Shown: positions 46,584-57,300 of the stretch, piece after piece | Layout: each line of letters begins with the position of its first letter | How positions within the stretch are numbered: position 1 is the first letter of the stretch | DNA from: Andalucia godoyi | Taxonomy: Eukaryota > Discoba > Jakobea > Jakobida > Andaluciidae | NCBI GenBank assembly: GCA_009859145.1 | Contig: VRVR01000026.1 | Location: forward strand, 186,001 to 250,000 | Direction: 5' to 3' | DNA: 64,000 nucleotides | Notes under the pieces: model-generated | The model's input: the letters and a program-made list of their open reading frames with translations, nothing else | Databases searched by the model: none | Told to the model about the DNA's origin: nothing | Translations under genes and position numbers: made by a program

Positions 46584-47977
46584 ATGTCCCAACCTCGGCC
46601 TGCTCGAAGCATTCGGTTCAAGACGTTCTTGTATAACACGGTTTATGATGCGATGCGGTCTCGAGGCTGGAAAGAGACCGAGCAGTATGATTTCTTTGTT
46701 TTGTGCAAGATCTGCATGGATGATGTTTTTAGTTTTAGTTTTAGTTTTTGATCTGCAGTGTACTTACGTTTTCTTTTCTCTTTTTTTCTTTTGTTGATGA
46801 CTTTGGTCGCAGTGAAACGGACTGGGATGTCGGCTGGATGGACGTCGGCTGGATGCGCGAGCAGTTTGACCATATTCACTTGCAAGAACATCAGAAAGTG
46901 AACCATTTTCGAAATCATTATGAACTGACGCGCAAGGATTTTCTTATCAAGAATGTGAAGCGCGCTCGGAAGCAGCTTGAAAAGGAAGACCGAGTGCAGG
47001 AAGCTGCAAAATACGACTTTGCTCCGCTCACGTTTGTTGTTCCCTCCGAATACAACCTCTTCGTCGAGGAGTTCAAGAGGTATCCTGGGGCATGGTGGAT
47101 CATGAAGCCGGTTGGAAAATCGCAAGGAAAGGGAATTTTCCTGTTTAACAAGCTGTCGTCGATCTCGGATTGGAAGAACAATCGATGGAGGGGTGACGCT
47201 GGCCAGTCTCCAGAGTCGTATGTGGTGCAGAAGTATGTGGATAGGCCGTATTTGGTTGGTGGCAAGAAGTTTGACTTGCGTCTCTATGCACTTGTCACAT
47301 CGTACAGTCCTCTTACGGTCTGGATCTATCGAGCCGGATTCGCACGGTTTTCTCATCACCGGTTTTCAATGGAGTCTTCGGAAATGGACAATGCGTACAT
47401 TCATTTGACCAATGCAGCAATTCAAAAGACCTCGGAGAAGCATGACAAGAACCTGGGATGCAAATGGAATTTGTCGAATCTCAAGCTGTTTATGATTTCC
47501 AAGCACGGAATGGAGGCGGTGAATAAGCTGTTTTCAGATATTCAGATGGTAATTCTCTTGTCGCTGTTTGCCGTCCAGAAGGTCATGATCAATGACAAGC
47601 ATTGCTTTGAGCTCTATGGGTACGATATTCTCATCGACGAGGATCTCAAGCCGTGGTTGCTGGAAGTCAATGCAAGTCCGTCTCTTACTTCGGACACCGA
47701 AGACGATAAGAAGCTCAAGCACATGCTGCTGAATCACATGCTGGATGTCGTGGATGTCGAGAAGAAGCTGAAGGGTGATGAAACGCGCGTCGGCGGCTTT
47801 GACCTTGTCTATAAGAACGGTTTCATCAAGCAAGATCAAACGAACTTGCTGTCGTCATACCTCGGATGCTGGTTCAAACATCCCCCACCGTTGCAGCTAA
47901 CTCGCCTTGGTTCCGCAAAGCGAAAGCAAGAAGAGGAAGATGACGATTCCGACAGTGACTCGGACGAACCAATTTAA
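46584..47977 (+). CDS. TTLL9: TTLL9-type tubulin polyglutamylase
   Basis: Two exons, 46584-46684 and 46813-47977. The donor GTATGA and acceptor GGTCGCAG join CA and T to His, giving about 421 aa without a stop. The product begins R-S-I-R-F-K-T-F-L-Y-N-T-V-Y-D-A-M-R and runs through the TTL catalytic domain: F-R-N-H-Y-E-L-T-R-K-D, W-I-M-K-P-V-G-K-S-Q-G-K-G-I-F-L-F (ATP-binding), K-K-F-D-L-R-L-Y-A-L-V-T-S-Y, H-L-T-N-A-A-I-Q-K-T, Y-G-Y-D-I-L-I-D-E-D-L-K-P-W-L-L-E-V-N-A-S-P-S-L and R-V-G-G-F-D-L-V-Y. It adds glutamate side chains to tubulin tails. The G-G-F-D-L and the N-S-x-C-x length fit TTLL9, which is needed for flagellar beating in algae and mammals. The C-terminal acidic tail is short. Confidence 0.9.
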
Positions 47978-48220
47978 AGAGGAAGAAGGGGCAAATATGG
48001 TTTACCACTGAATGTACAGATCGATCGCACACCATAGCAATAACGCGAGACAGCGTAAAGACAAAGAAATCCAAATCTGTTTCTAGAAAGCTGTGGCGAG
48101 GCCGGAAGAAAAGTGGGTGAAGGGGAGGGAGAAACGCCGCCCCCACACGCACGAAGGACAGCAGGCATGCGGTGCAAACCCAGAACTAGCGCAAAGAAAA
48201 CCTGCAGAAGATGAGGCGAA

Positions 48221-50401
48221 TCACGAGGCAGACGGTGTAGGATGACTCAGTTTAGCAGACGGATCTTGAGACCTGGGAGTTCTCATGATTGCACTGGTTT
48301 CCCGAAGAGACATGCTCATTGCAGCCTGTTCATCCCGTCGCAACGACGACATCTCGTCCATGTAGTCTTCCATCTGGCCCCACTCTGGCTCTTCTCCGGG
48401 GGGCACAAGCTCCAGATACTCCACAGAGTGGATCTTCCGGTAGTTCACGACCAAGCGAGCTTCCGCAGGGCATAATTGGCGCGCAGCTTCAAAATCCTCG
48501 GCGGCAGCATCAAACTTTCCCAGAGTCTTTAAAACGAACGCTCGCCGGAAATACGCATACGCATTAAGAGGCTCGAGCTCAATGACACGGGTAAAATCTC
48601 TGTACGAGTCTTCGAGGCGGTGAACAACCTGCAATGCCTTTCCTCGTTCATGAACATATTTGGGGTTCTCGGGTTCCTTGTCGATCGCCTTTGTGAAGAA
48701 ATCAACGCTTTCGGGATATTGGTTCAAGCGCGCACAACACAGTCCTGTGTGATAATAGCAATCGTGAATGAAGGCAGCATAGGGGGCTTTCTTGATTGCG
48801 GCAAGAAAATCCGTCCGCGAGTCTTCGAAATTAGCCATCGCATATCTGACCAGTCCAAGATGGTACATTAGCTTTGCGTCGCCGGGCTGGACGTTCAGCG
48901 CCTTCAGCAGATCCTGCTCTGCAGTCTCGTAGTCACCGCAGTCAAAGAAGCATTGTGAGCGGTTGAAGAGATACTCAATATTCCTGGAATCCATCTTGAT
49001 CGATTCCGCAAACGCCTCATTCGCCTCTTCAAATCGTTGCATAAACCGCAAGCAAACGCCCTTTGCATTATAAATCGGTCCTGTGTTCTCCTGCTGGCCA
49101 GTGTCAGCAGCCATCTGTTCGCATTTCTTCAAGGAGACCTCGAAATCCTCGAGCGCTTTATCATAGTCTGCGAGCCACAGATAGGACTTCCCACGGTAGT
49201 AATACGTCAGCGGAGACTTGTCGCCGCCTGGAAGTGAAATTGCCTGCGCAAAGTCCTCGATGGCCAGATCATAGTACAAGAGATCCTGGTACACAAGACC
49301 TCGAGACTCGAACACTCTTCGATCACCGTTATCCAGCTCAATTGTTCTGGAGAAGAATTCGAGGGCCCGAAACAAATCCGACTTTGCATGAAGCATCAGA
49401 CCCATATGGTAGAGAGAAGGAACAAAATTAGGATTGTGGCCCAACGCTGTCTGAAAGCACTGGATGGCCTGGTCAACCTTGCCCATTTCCTGGAATGTGA
49501 CACCCCTGCAATGGTGGAAATTGGCATTTTCAGGTTCCCTACGCAACGCAACATCGAAATCTCTAAGCGATCCTTCAAACTCCTTGTTTCCTCGAAGTGC
49601 ATTTCCTCGGTTAAAATACACGTTTGCATCGTGTTCATCGAACGACAGAGCGCGATCATAGTCCTTCAAAGCATCTTCGAACTTTCCCATTCTGTAGAAC
49701 GCGAGCCCACGGTTGTTGTAATGAAGAGACATCTCCGGCGATAGCTCAATCGCCTGGCTGAACTTGTTCACAGCATCTTCAAACTGGCCTTGCTCAAAAA
49801 ACGTAAGTCCTAGATTGTTGAGCGCTGCAGCGTGTCCCGGCTCAAGCTCAATTGCCTTTAGCAAATCTGCCGAAGACTCTGCAAAAAGCCCGATTTCTCG
49901 GTAGCAATTTCCTCTATGAAACAGAGGTTTGAACAAAAACTGCGGCGGCATAAGCTCGATTGCTCGCGTATGGTCTCGAATCGCCGCGTCCAAGTCTGCC
50001 AGATCATAGTACGTAAGTGCTCTCTGGTAGTACAACCTGCCATTTCCATTTTCAAGCTCGATTGCCTTTTCAAAATCATGCAGCGATTCCTCAAACCGCT
50101 CCAGCAGGCGGAACACCGCTCCGCGCTGCGCAAAGTAAACGGACTGTGTGTTATCAAGTCGAATGGCCATTGTGTAGTCAAACAGACATCGCTGGAAATC
50201 TTCTTGTGTCCGATAGCAGTTTCCACGAGCAAAAAAGAACTTTCCGTTGCCTGGACGAAGCTGAATGGCTTTTGAAAATCCATCGATTGCCTGCAGAAGC
50301 TCTCCTCTTTTCAGTTGTTCATTCGCTTCCAAATAAACACGATTCGCCTCTTTTGCCCGCTCCTTGTCTTTCTGAGCTTGGACCAGCTTTGCCACATCCA
50401 T
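48221..50401 (-). CDS. TPR-array protein (726 aa)
   Basis: The ATG at 50401 (M-D-V-A-K-L-V-Q-A-Q) is chosen; the longer frame reads only through the CA repeat. After a short helical start, roughly 17 tetratricopeptide repeats follow one another, with the W/L-G-Y-A-F-A-P consensus clear in many (for example F-F-A-R-G-N-C-Y-R, A-A-L-N-N-L-G-L-T-F-F-E-Q-G, Y-N-N-R-G-L-A-F-Y-R-M-G, Y-F-R-R-A-F-V-L-K-T-L-G). A linker with V-E-Y-L-E-L-V-P-P-G-E-E-P-E-W and a Ser/Arg tail end the protein. Such solenoids are protein-interaction scaffolds. Similar long TPR arrays are found in flagellar proteins, but no subfamily-specific feature is visible here. Confidence 0.75.
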   Translation of the reverse strand: MDVAKLVQAQKDKERAKEANRVYLEANEQLKRGELLQAIDGFSKAIQLRPGNGKFFFARGNCYRTQEDFQRCLFDYTMAIRLDNTQSVYFAQRGAVFRLLERFEESLHDFEKAIELENGNGRLYYQRALTYYDLADLDAAIRDHTRAIELMPPQFLFKPLFHRGNCYREIGLFAESSADLLKAIELEPGHAAALNNLGLTFFEQGQFEDAVNKFSQAIELSPEMSLHYNNRGLAFYRMGKFEDALKDYDRALSFDEHDANVYFNRGNALRGNKEFEGSLRDFDVALRREPENANFHHCRGVTFQEMGKVDQAIQCFQTALGHNPNFVPSLYHMGLMLHAKSDLFRALEFFSRTIELDNGDRRVFESRGLVYQDLLYYDLAIEDFAQAISLPGGDKSPLTYYYRGKSYLWLADYDKALEDFEVSLKKCEQMAADTGQQENTGPIYNAKGVCLRFMQRFEEANEAFAESIKMDSRNIEYLFNRSQCFFDCGDYETAEQDLLKALNVQPGDAKLMYHLGLVRYAMANFEDSRTDFLAAIKKAPYAAFIHDCYYHTGLCCARLNQYPESVDFFTKAIDKEPENPKYVHERGKALQVVHRLEDSYRDFTRVIELEPLNAYAYFRRAFVLKTLGKFDAAAEDFEAARQLCPAEARLVVNYRKIHSVEYLELVPPGEEPEWGQMEDYMDEMSSLRRDEQAAMSMSLRETSAIMRTPRSQDPSAKLSHPTPSAS

Positions 50402-50658
50402 CGCTCGATCCACGCTACAACACACACACACACACACACACAAAACACAAAAGACAAAACACAAAACACAAAACACAAAAGTATTTAATTAAAAAATATC
50501 AAGAAAATCCACACGCAAAAAAGAAACCAGAAAGAAGTATGAACAATCGAACAATTACGATAGTATTCAAAAGACATTCGAAGAAGTACAATATTAATTT
50601 GCTGTCGTTTGTCTGATATCTGATGAAGAACGACCGACGAATCAACGGTTTCCTCACA

Positions 50659-50692
50659 TCTTGATGCTTGATGCTTGATGCTTGATGCTTGA
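50659..50692 (+). repeat. Tandem 7-base repeat (CTTGATG)
   Basis: About five direct copies of a 7-base unit followed by TCACTTC; short and perfect or near-perfect. Confidence 0.9.
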
Positions 50693-50760
50693 TCACTTCT
50701 CTTGTATGGCTGAGTTGACAGCCGTCAACCTCGGACGAAAAATGGACTGTTTCTGTATTG

Positions 50761-50902
50761 ATGCCCAGACCTCCACTCAAAAGTACTCATTTGATGGGTG
50801 TTCATGCTGATTTGAAAAGTCATTTTACTTCAAAAAATTTGTCCAAGGCGCAGCATGCGAGCCCAAATTCTTGGAGAGGTATGCATTTGATGGTAGTATT
50901 TT
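50761..50902 (+). repeat. Dispersed repeat, copy B
   Basis: Aligns with 1261-1411 in the same orientation, about 75-80 percent identical by eye. A CATTTGATGG word occurs near both its ends (about 50789 and 50884), giving a short internal direct repeat. The other copy is more diverged at these words. Confidence 0.75.
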
Positions 50903-51014
50903 ACTTTACTTTATTTTGTTTCGTTGCTGTTGTTGCCATTAGTGTGATTGTTGCTGCAAGTAAACGTGAAGGGGGAGGGAAAACTTGGGATTGATAATAT
51001 TGGTGGTGGTGAGA

Positions 51015-51742
51015 ATGTCGAAAATTGTGAGCTTTTCGGAGAGTGTACAGCACAAAGATGATATATCGTTGTTGGATACGGTTCAGTTTGGAAGTCTGTC
51101 GAAATCCGAGTTGATTTCTCTGTTTCGACATGCAAATTCCTCATTTTCGACTCTGTTTTCATGGGCGTCGCTTGCTTCTGCGCATTCTGCACATGCGGAC
51201 CACATCAAAGCTGCTTCCTCGGCGACATCGACAAGTTCTGCTCGGAAAGGCCAGACTGCTTCTGACAGCGGCGGTTCGTATGCCGAGGTTATGAAGGCGC
51301 TGAAGAGCGGTCTCTTGGCAATTTCAGGCGAGTTTGAGTCGAGGAGTTTCCGTTCCGCGGATTTTACGAGCCGGCACGCTGCGAGAGGGTTCACTAATCG
51401 CGGGAATGCATGCTATATGAACTCTGCGTTGCAGATTCTGGTTGGGATCCAGCCGTTTGTGGAGATTTTCAAGAACTTACCGTACTACGCGGCAATTCCT
51501 AGCCGATCGCATCCGTACACGAGAACAGTCGCGCAGCTCATGGACCTTTTCCCGCCGATTGATGAGAACACAGTCAATGTCTCTTCTGCTATTACTCCAG
51601 TCATGTTTGTGGAGCTGTTTCAAGAAATAGGGCCAAAGTGCCAGTACTACTCGCTTGTCCATCATGTCCAGGAGGATGTCGTCGAATTTACATCGCACTT
51701 GCTCGATAAGCTGCATTGTGAATTGTCGCTTCAGAACGATAT

Positions 51743-51791
<49 letters not shown>

Positions 51792-52544
51792 GGCGGTGGC
51801 GTGCGCGGAAGTGGAGGTGGTAACGGCATTAGTAATATTGGCATAGGTCACGCGAGTAATGCAGGGAGGGAAGAACTTGGCATCGAGATTGAGACAACAG
51901 GCGGAGACGATGGATGGACGCAAATTGTCGGAAAGCGTAATCAAACTGTTTCGACCTCAACCAACGTTTCGTTTCGGGGATCGTCGCCGATATCGTGCTT
52001 GTTTGCAGGATTGCAGCAGATTGTGCTATGGAAGCAGGGCGGAAACTCAGCTCAAACTCAGCCGTTCTACGTCCTTGGACTGGACATTTCTTCCCCTGCA
52101 ATTGAATCCGTCGAGGATGCACTTCGAAACTTGTGTTCCAAGCAATCGATTGAAGGGTTCAAGGAAAATGGACTGGAAATCTCTTGCTCCCAACAGGTGC
52201 TGCTTGCACAGCTGCCGCCCGTCCTCTTTTTGCAGCTTCAGCGATTTTTGTATTGGGGAGAAGATGCCGAAAAGAACACCAAGTTTATCAGGTATCCTCA
52301 TGTGCTGACAGTTCCTGCTCAGTGCACGCTTCCGACCGTGCCGATTTCAAGCAGAAGATACCGACTGCATGGCGTCATCACGCATCTCGGGATGCAGGCC
52401 GCATCCGGACACTACATCGTTGATGTTCGATATGCGCATGATACATGGCTTTGCTTTGATGACCATCTTGCAACACAGGTTACAGCAGACGTCGTCCTCT
52501 CACGGAATGCTTATCAACTTGTGTATGTGCGAGATTCGGCTTGA
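51015..52544 (+). CDS. USP10-like ubiquitin-specific protease
   Basis: ATG 51015 (509 aa). The N-terminal 120 residues are Ser/Ala-rich without conserved motifs. The Cys box is R-G-F-T-N-R-G-N-A-C-Y-M-N-S-A-L-Q-I-L. Then come Y-S-L-V-H-H-V-Q-E-D-V-V-E-F (the Q-x-D-x-x-E-F block), a poly-Ser insert (about 15 residues from an AGC repeat), D-D-G-W-T-Q-I-V-G-K-R-N, S-P-I-S-C-L-F-A-G, Q-T-Q-P-F-Y-V-L-G-L-D-I, L-P-P-V-L-F-L-Q-L-Q-R-F-L-Y and the His box A-A-S-G-H-Y-I-V-D-V-R ending N-A-Y-Q-L-V-Y-V-R. Catalytic Cys, His and a final Asp are present. The G-W-x-x-V-G-K-R-N and S-P-I-x-x-x-F-G blocks are specific to USP10-like enzymes. USP10 removes ubiquitin in several pathways including stress granules and 40S ribosome rescue. 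Confidence 0.85.
51743..51791 (+). repeat. (AGC)n trinucleotide repeat coding for poly-Ser
   Basis: About 16 AGC units within the USP10-like CDS, encoding the Ser run between the Q-E-D and G-W blocks; probably length-polymorphic. Confidence 0.95.
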
Positions 52545-52759
52545 GAGAGTCAGTTGCATGCACATATTTGAACTCTTTTCCCCTGCCGTTAAGATGCTTT
52601 ATTATTATTATTCTTTAATTATGCAGCAAAGTCAGACGATGCCAGTTTGGACAGAATGTAAAGAGAGCCTCATCACTACGCGCCTTTTGTAGTTCTGGTA
52701 ATGGTGGGGGGCTTTCTTTGCATCCTAGGCATTCTGAGAAAGGATTGTCTCCCAACCTA

Positions 52760-53080
52760 CTAGGCGCGTGGAGAAGCGGAGCTCAAGGCTTCGCTGGCCG
52801 TTGCGGGGCTCGACTCAGGCGTCTTCAAGTAGTCGGATGCTTCAAAGTGGATCTTGTGAGGCTTCCCGTTCCAAAGAACCTTTGCGTCGAAGTGGTCGCC
52901 AACCTCGCTGTCCATCTTTCCTCGAAAACCAAGCATGGATTTGATCTGTTGGTCGCTCAAGTAGCTGGCCTTGGCATAGTTGAAGTGATTTCCCACCACA
53001 TATCGCATTAAACTAGAAACTTGGTCAAAGTTCGGCGTCTCTCGACGTTCTTTTCTACCGTCAACAATAAGTGCGCCCAT
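52760..53080 (-). CDS. Small conserved-looking protein (106 aa), unknown
   Basis: ATG 53080. The sequence is hydrophilic with few low-complexity stretches: M-G-A-L-I-V-D-G-R-K-E-R-R, F-D-Q-V-S-S-L-M-R-Y-V-V-G-N-H-F-N-Y-A-K and K-V-L-W-N-G-K-P-H-K-I-H-F-E-A-S-D-Y. A possible beta-hairpin lies in the last part, and the C-terminus is Ser/Ala-rich. It faces the USP10-like gene tail-to-tail. No family recognised; composition argues that it is coding. Confidence 0.55.
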   Translation of the reverse strand: MGALIVDGRKERRETPNFDQVSSLMRYVVGNHFNYAKASYLSDQQIKSMLGFRGKMDSEVGDHFDAKVLWNGKPHKIHFEASDYLKTPESSPATASEALSSASPRA

Positions 53081-53543
53081 GATGTGAAATAATATATAAC
53101 AGATTACTTGCTAAGGATATCAACAAAGATGTGGGAGAACTCGAAAGAGAAACAAAAACGACAAAAAAAAAACAAACAGCACCAACAACAACAAACAATT
53201 AATTTAAAAACACGTCGTGCGCATTCCAGTGCATCCCTGAAAGAAGGTCGATTGACTTTTTTCTTGAACAGTGTGGCTGGCTGGCAGCATGTGTTGATCT
53301 CCGATGTGTTTTTGTGGTGGACTTCGACAAACCTTGTTGTGTCGATGCGTCACTGGTACCAAGAGCAACAGTCGCGCTCTCTTAACATTTGCGAGGGCTA
53401 CGCAAAGAACCATTTTGGAGCTAGACTGGTGGTTTGTCGCCGTCTGAATTTTTTTAAAATTAAAATTATAATTACGTGGATGCAAAAGCTCTTGTTCTCA
53501 CACGTTATATTGAATAATGTAAAAAAATGAAATGCGTAAGAAA
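53081..53543. other. Upstream region, no gene seen
   Basis: AT-rich sequence between the small minus-strand gene and the second IS607/Fanzor remnant. Contains A- and CAA-rich tracts (53150-53205) and short ORFs only. Confidence 0.45.
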
Positions 53544-54240
53544 CCGTTGCCACTTATTGCGATGTGATGAAGCAATCTCAAGCGCACGCAAACCACAAAC
53601 ACTGCCACGCGCCATGCGCATGCGTTGGTTATCTTGGCAACTCCGTCACGCGATGTCCGATTCGTTTCGCCCCCATTTTGATCATGAAATCCCTATAACA
53701 CACGCCCCCGCGTTGCATTCTCGCACAGCGACGCTCATTTCATTTTCTTATTCTTATTGTCCATGCAACGCACCATGTACGTCGCGCCCCGCAACGCCGC
53801 GCAAGACCCATGACAATCTCCACCGCCACCTTCCGGCGCTGGGCCGCCGCCAGGAAAGATCGCCAAGGCAACAACTGCGCGGCAGATGTTGACACGGGGC
53901 CATTATCAATTCCAACAGCGAATGCTCTGCAAAAATCGCGCGAATTCGCGGGGCAGCAGGTGTCGGTTGTGACTTGTGACGGAGGAGTGCACGTCTAAAA
54001 CGTGCGGCCGTTGCGGGGAAATCCATCGCAAGTTGTGTGGAAACAAGGTGTGTTTTGTTGCCCATCATGCAAATGCACGATCGACCGCGATTGGAACGGC
54101 GCGCGCAACATCTGCATCTATCTTAGGAGCGTCTCTCATGCTGAGGGGCGTGTTGGGGCCTACCCCGTTCCCAATCATGCTATGCATGTTGTTGGGTTGC
54201 AACATTGATTATGGATGATCGGCGATGATTATCCGTGGTT
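53544..54240 (+). mobile_element. IS607-like/Fanzor element remnant 2 (HTH fragment + zinc ribbon)
   Basis: From 53544 to about 53850 the sequence follows remnant 1 on the opposite strand (27735 down to about 27370), with roughly 80-85 percent identity by eye. It includes the same H-D-x-I-S-T-A-T-F-R-R-W part of the IS607-type helix-turn-helix, broken by a one-base shift. Beyond it, at 53930-54125, three forward frames together carry a Fanzor/TnpB C-terminus: E-E-C-T-S-K-T-C-G-R-C-G, then F-C-C-P-S-C-K-C, then D-R-D-W-N-G-A-R-N. This is the RuvC-associated zinc ribbon with its T-S-x-x-C-x-x-C and R-D-x-N-A/G-A-R-N signature. At least one frameshift between them makes it a pseudogene. Most of the nuclease is deleted. 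The 3' end may include the site of the guide (omega) RNA; a hairpin-capable GGATGATC/GATTATCC lies at 54213-54234. Confidence 0.75.
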
Positions 54241-54349
54241 AGTGTACATTGTAGGCGCACAGCGATCATGCGAATAAAGAAATAACAAAATACCATCATG
54301 TTTAAACTTCGTAATTTTTCCACGATTCCGCATGCTTCCTTTCTTTTGA

Positions 54350-57300
54350 TCAAAACTTCATTGCGGGTCTGCCCAATGTTACAGTGCCAGATTTACGCCG
54401 CCCGGCAACCTTCTTTTCCCTCTCCCTTTCCTCATCTTCCTTCTGCTTCTCCGCTTCGAAAAGCTGCACCTTGTCTGACAGACCCTGCACAAGACCCTGC
54501 AGCTTCGATCTCTCTTCCTTTTCCTTCGCAACGGCTTCTCTGAAGGCAGTTCGTTCTGTTTCTGCGTCCTGGAGGATCTTTTGGAGCTCATTGGCCAGCG
54601 TAATGGTCATTTTTTCAGACTCGCCAAGCTCCTGCTTAGCATCGGCAACCGCGCTCTCCAAGGACTTGATCTTGCAGCGAAGGTCTTCGACATACTGTTC
54701 TTGGCGTTGCGCAGTCTTCTGTCGGTGCTCCACTTCATGCTTTCTCGAAGTCAGTGCAGACTCTGTGTGCGAAAGTTCTTGCTGAAGTGTTGCCACTTGC
54801 TTCTCCTTCACATTCAGACGGTGCTGCAATGACTGCACTCGGTCCTGTGATTCTCGATAAAGCACGCGAAGCCTCTCTGTTTCCACAACATTCGCATGCG
54901 CTCCAGCAGCCCCGATGGAGGAGGAGTCCAAAGACGTATCCATGCGGCATCCGGTGTTGCTGGAGCCCATATGTCTAGAAATCGGACCACCGCCTGTCTG
55001 CACCGTTGCCGCCGCTGACGACATCAGTTGTTGTTGTTGTGACGGAACGGGGACCTTCTCTTTTCGCAAGCTCCAAAGAGCAAGACTGGCCGTGGACAGT
55101 TTCTGTTGAGCATCCTCGAGATCTTGACTGAGATGTGTGATCCTAGACTGCAAACCCGCGATCTTCTCCGTCTTTGTTTTCAACAGCGCGTCCTTCTCTC
55201 TTAAGGACCTAGATTGTTCGGCAACAGTCCCTGCCGCCTTCCGCTCGGACTCGTCTTTCTCCTTCATGACTGCCTCGAGTGTAGCTTCTGCCTTTCGCAG
55301 CTCGCCTTCACACAACTGGATCGCGGCCTCCAGATCCTGGTTTCGCGATTCCGACTTTTCCAGATTGGTCTGCAGATTTCGCGCGAGCTGTTCCTCTCTG
55401 CTGAGCTTGATTTCCAGAGCGTCCACGGTGTTAGAATACTCGGAAAGAATGGTTGCGTGCTCTGCACAGACTGCGTCCAGTTGCAATCTTAAATTCTTCT
55501 CTTCCGCGGAAGCCTCTTCTAGGACATTTCGATGTTCTTCTTGGAGCTTTTCTGCCAATCCGCTAAGGACCTGAATTTCGTTTTCCAGCTCCGAGATGCG
55601 GTCTCGCAGAACTTGTTCTTTCCAGTCATTGCCCTTGTGTGGTGAATCGGGGCTCTTTAGAGTACTCGTAGTGGCATTTTGCAAATGGGATTGCTGGAGC
55701 ATCCTCGTCGTGGACGCAGAGGAGTCAGAGACAGACGATGACGGTGGATTTGACAGTCTCGTTTCCAACGACCGCGAATTCTCTTTTTCTTTCTGATAAA
55801 GCGATTGCGCTCGATCTGTCTTCTTCTTTTGCGCAGATTCTCGTTCAACAGAGTTCTGCAACTGCCCTTGGAGTTCCGAAATTAGCTTCTCCCGGTCTCG
55901 CAGTTTAAGGTAAAGATTGTTAATGCGCACATCAGGAAGGTCTGCCTGCACATACTGATCTGAAAAGACCTTCGGCCTTTCCAAAGCGCCAGCAGCTTCC
56001 TTCTCTTTCACAGCCTTTTGTTTGGTATTGGAACTTGACATTGCGTGCGTCAAAGGCCGTCGTGCCAAAGTAAGCATATTCTCCTCCGTCAGACTGCTTG
56101 CTTCTAAAGTGGCTGTCAGAGTGATCGTAGATGAATCCACCATTGTGCGGCTGCCTGTCTGTGTCGAGACTTCGCGGGCGCCAGAATCGATGTCTTGATT
56201 ATCGACCAACCAACCATTGATGTACGATCTTCTCGTTCTAGACACTGTGGATGGTGCATCGGAAGCACTCCGAATGTCCTCTGATACTTCCGGCTCCTGA
56301 GTTGCAGCGTCTCGCAGCTTCTGCAGTCTCTCTTCAAACTCAGTCTCGAACAATTCAATCTTCTCCTCAGCAAGTGCACGGTACCGTTCTTCATACGATA
56401 CTCGAGACATCAAGACCTCGCGTTCAGCCTTCCACTGAGCAGACAGATCTTCCCTCTCCTTTAGAATTCTCTTCTTTTCGATTTCCCTCACTGCAATCGT
56501 TTGCTCCGAATCCACAACTTTTGTTCTCAACGACTGAATCTGAGCCTCCAACGACTGGATTCGCAAATCTCGCTCTCCAACATCTGCGCGTGCTCTTTGC
56601 AAATCGCGAAACAGAGCGTTCTTCTTTTGCAAAACCCGATGCAGCTCATCTTCAACTCCTTCGTCTTTCGCCTCGTCCTTTGGATGATCCTCCCCAGCAC
56701 TCGCACCCGCACTCACAGTTGCATTTGCATTTGCGTTTTGTTGTTGTGGAATGTACCGAATGACGACCTTCCTAGGTGGCATCGCCATTGCATCTACGCC
56801 CTGGTCAAGCATCGGGGCCCTCAATACTTGCGTTCCCTTGTCCCGTGAATTCATTCGGAAGTATTCGCTGCTGTCTTCGGTTTGTGCCCATCGAGCTACA
56901 GATTGCGGCCGGATTGTTTGTTCCTGAATTCTCAATCGCAGCTGCTCGTTCTCACGCTGGACCGCTTCGACAAGTAAAACATGCTGCCTGATCATTTCCT
57001 CCAAATCATACGCTTTCGAAGATGCCGCAGCGACCTCCTGCATTTTCCTCCTTAAATCTTCTTCCAGCCGTTCAATCTCATCTCTCCCAGACTGCAATGC
57101 AATTTCCATCCTCGCTGTTTCTGCAATCCTCTGGTCTTTTTCCCTTTGCATGGTTTCTCGTTCCCGCATCACAACGTCTCTTTCCTTGGTCACGTTATCC
57201 TTTTCTCGCTGAATCATTGCTTCCGCAAACGTCGCTCTCCGCTGCAAAGCCTCGTGATCCTTTTCCAATCGCGCGAGCTTCGCTCCAAGCGTGGTTGCGC

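Larger units (their letters stand above)
50402..51014. other. Divergent intergenic region containing microsatellites and repeat copy B
   Basis: It holds a CA run (50419-50441), A/C-rich repeats (50440-50480) and a 7-base unit (CTTGATG) repeated about five times at 50659-50692. The dispersed repeat at 50761-50902 lies between these and the USP10-like start. Promoter elements were not identified. Confidence 0.6.

Noticed and set aside
50402-50476. N-terminal extension of the TPR protein reading C-V-L-C-V-C-V-C-V
   Set aside because: This is translation of the CA microsatellite; the ATG at 50401 starts the conserved part.
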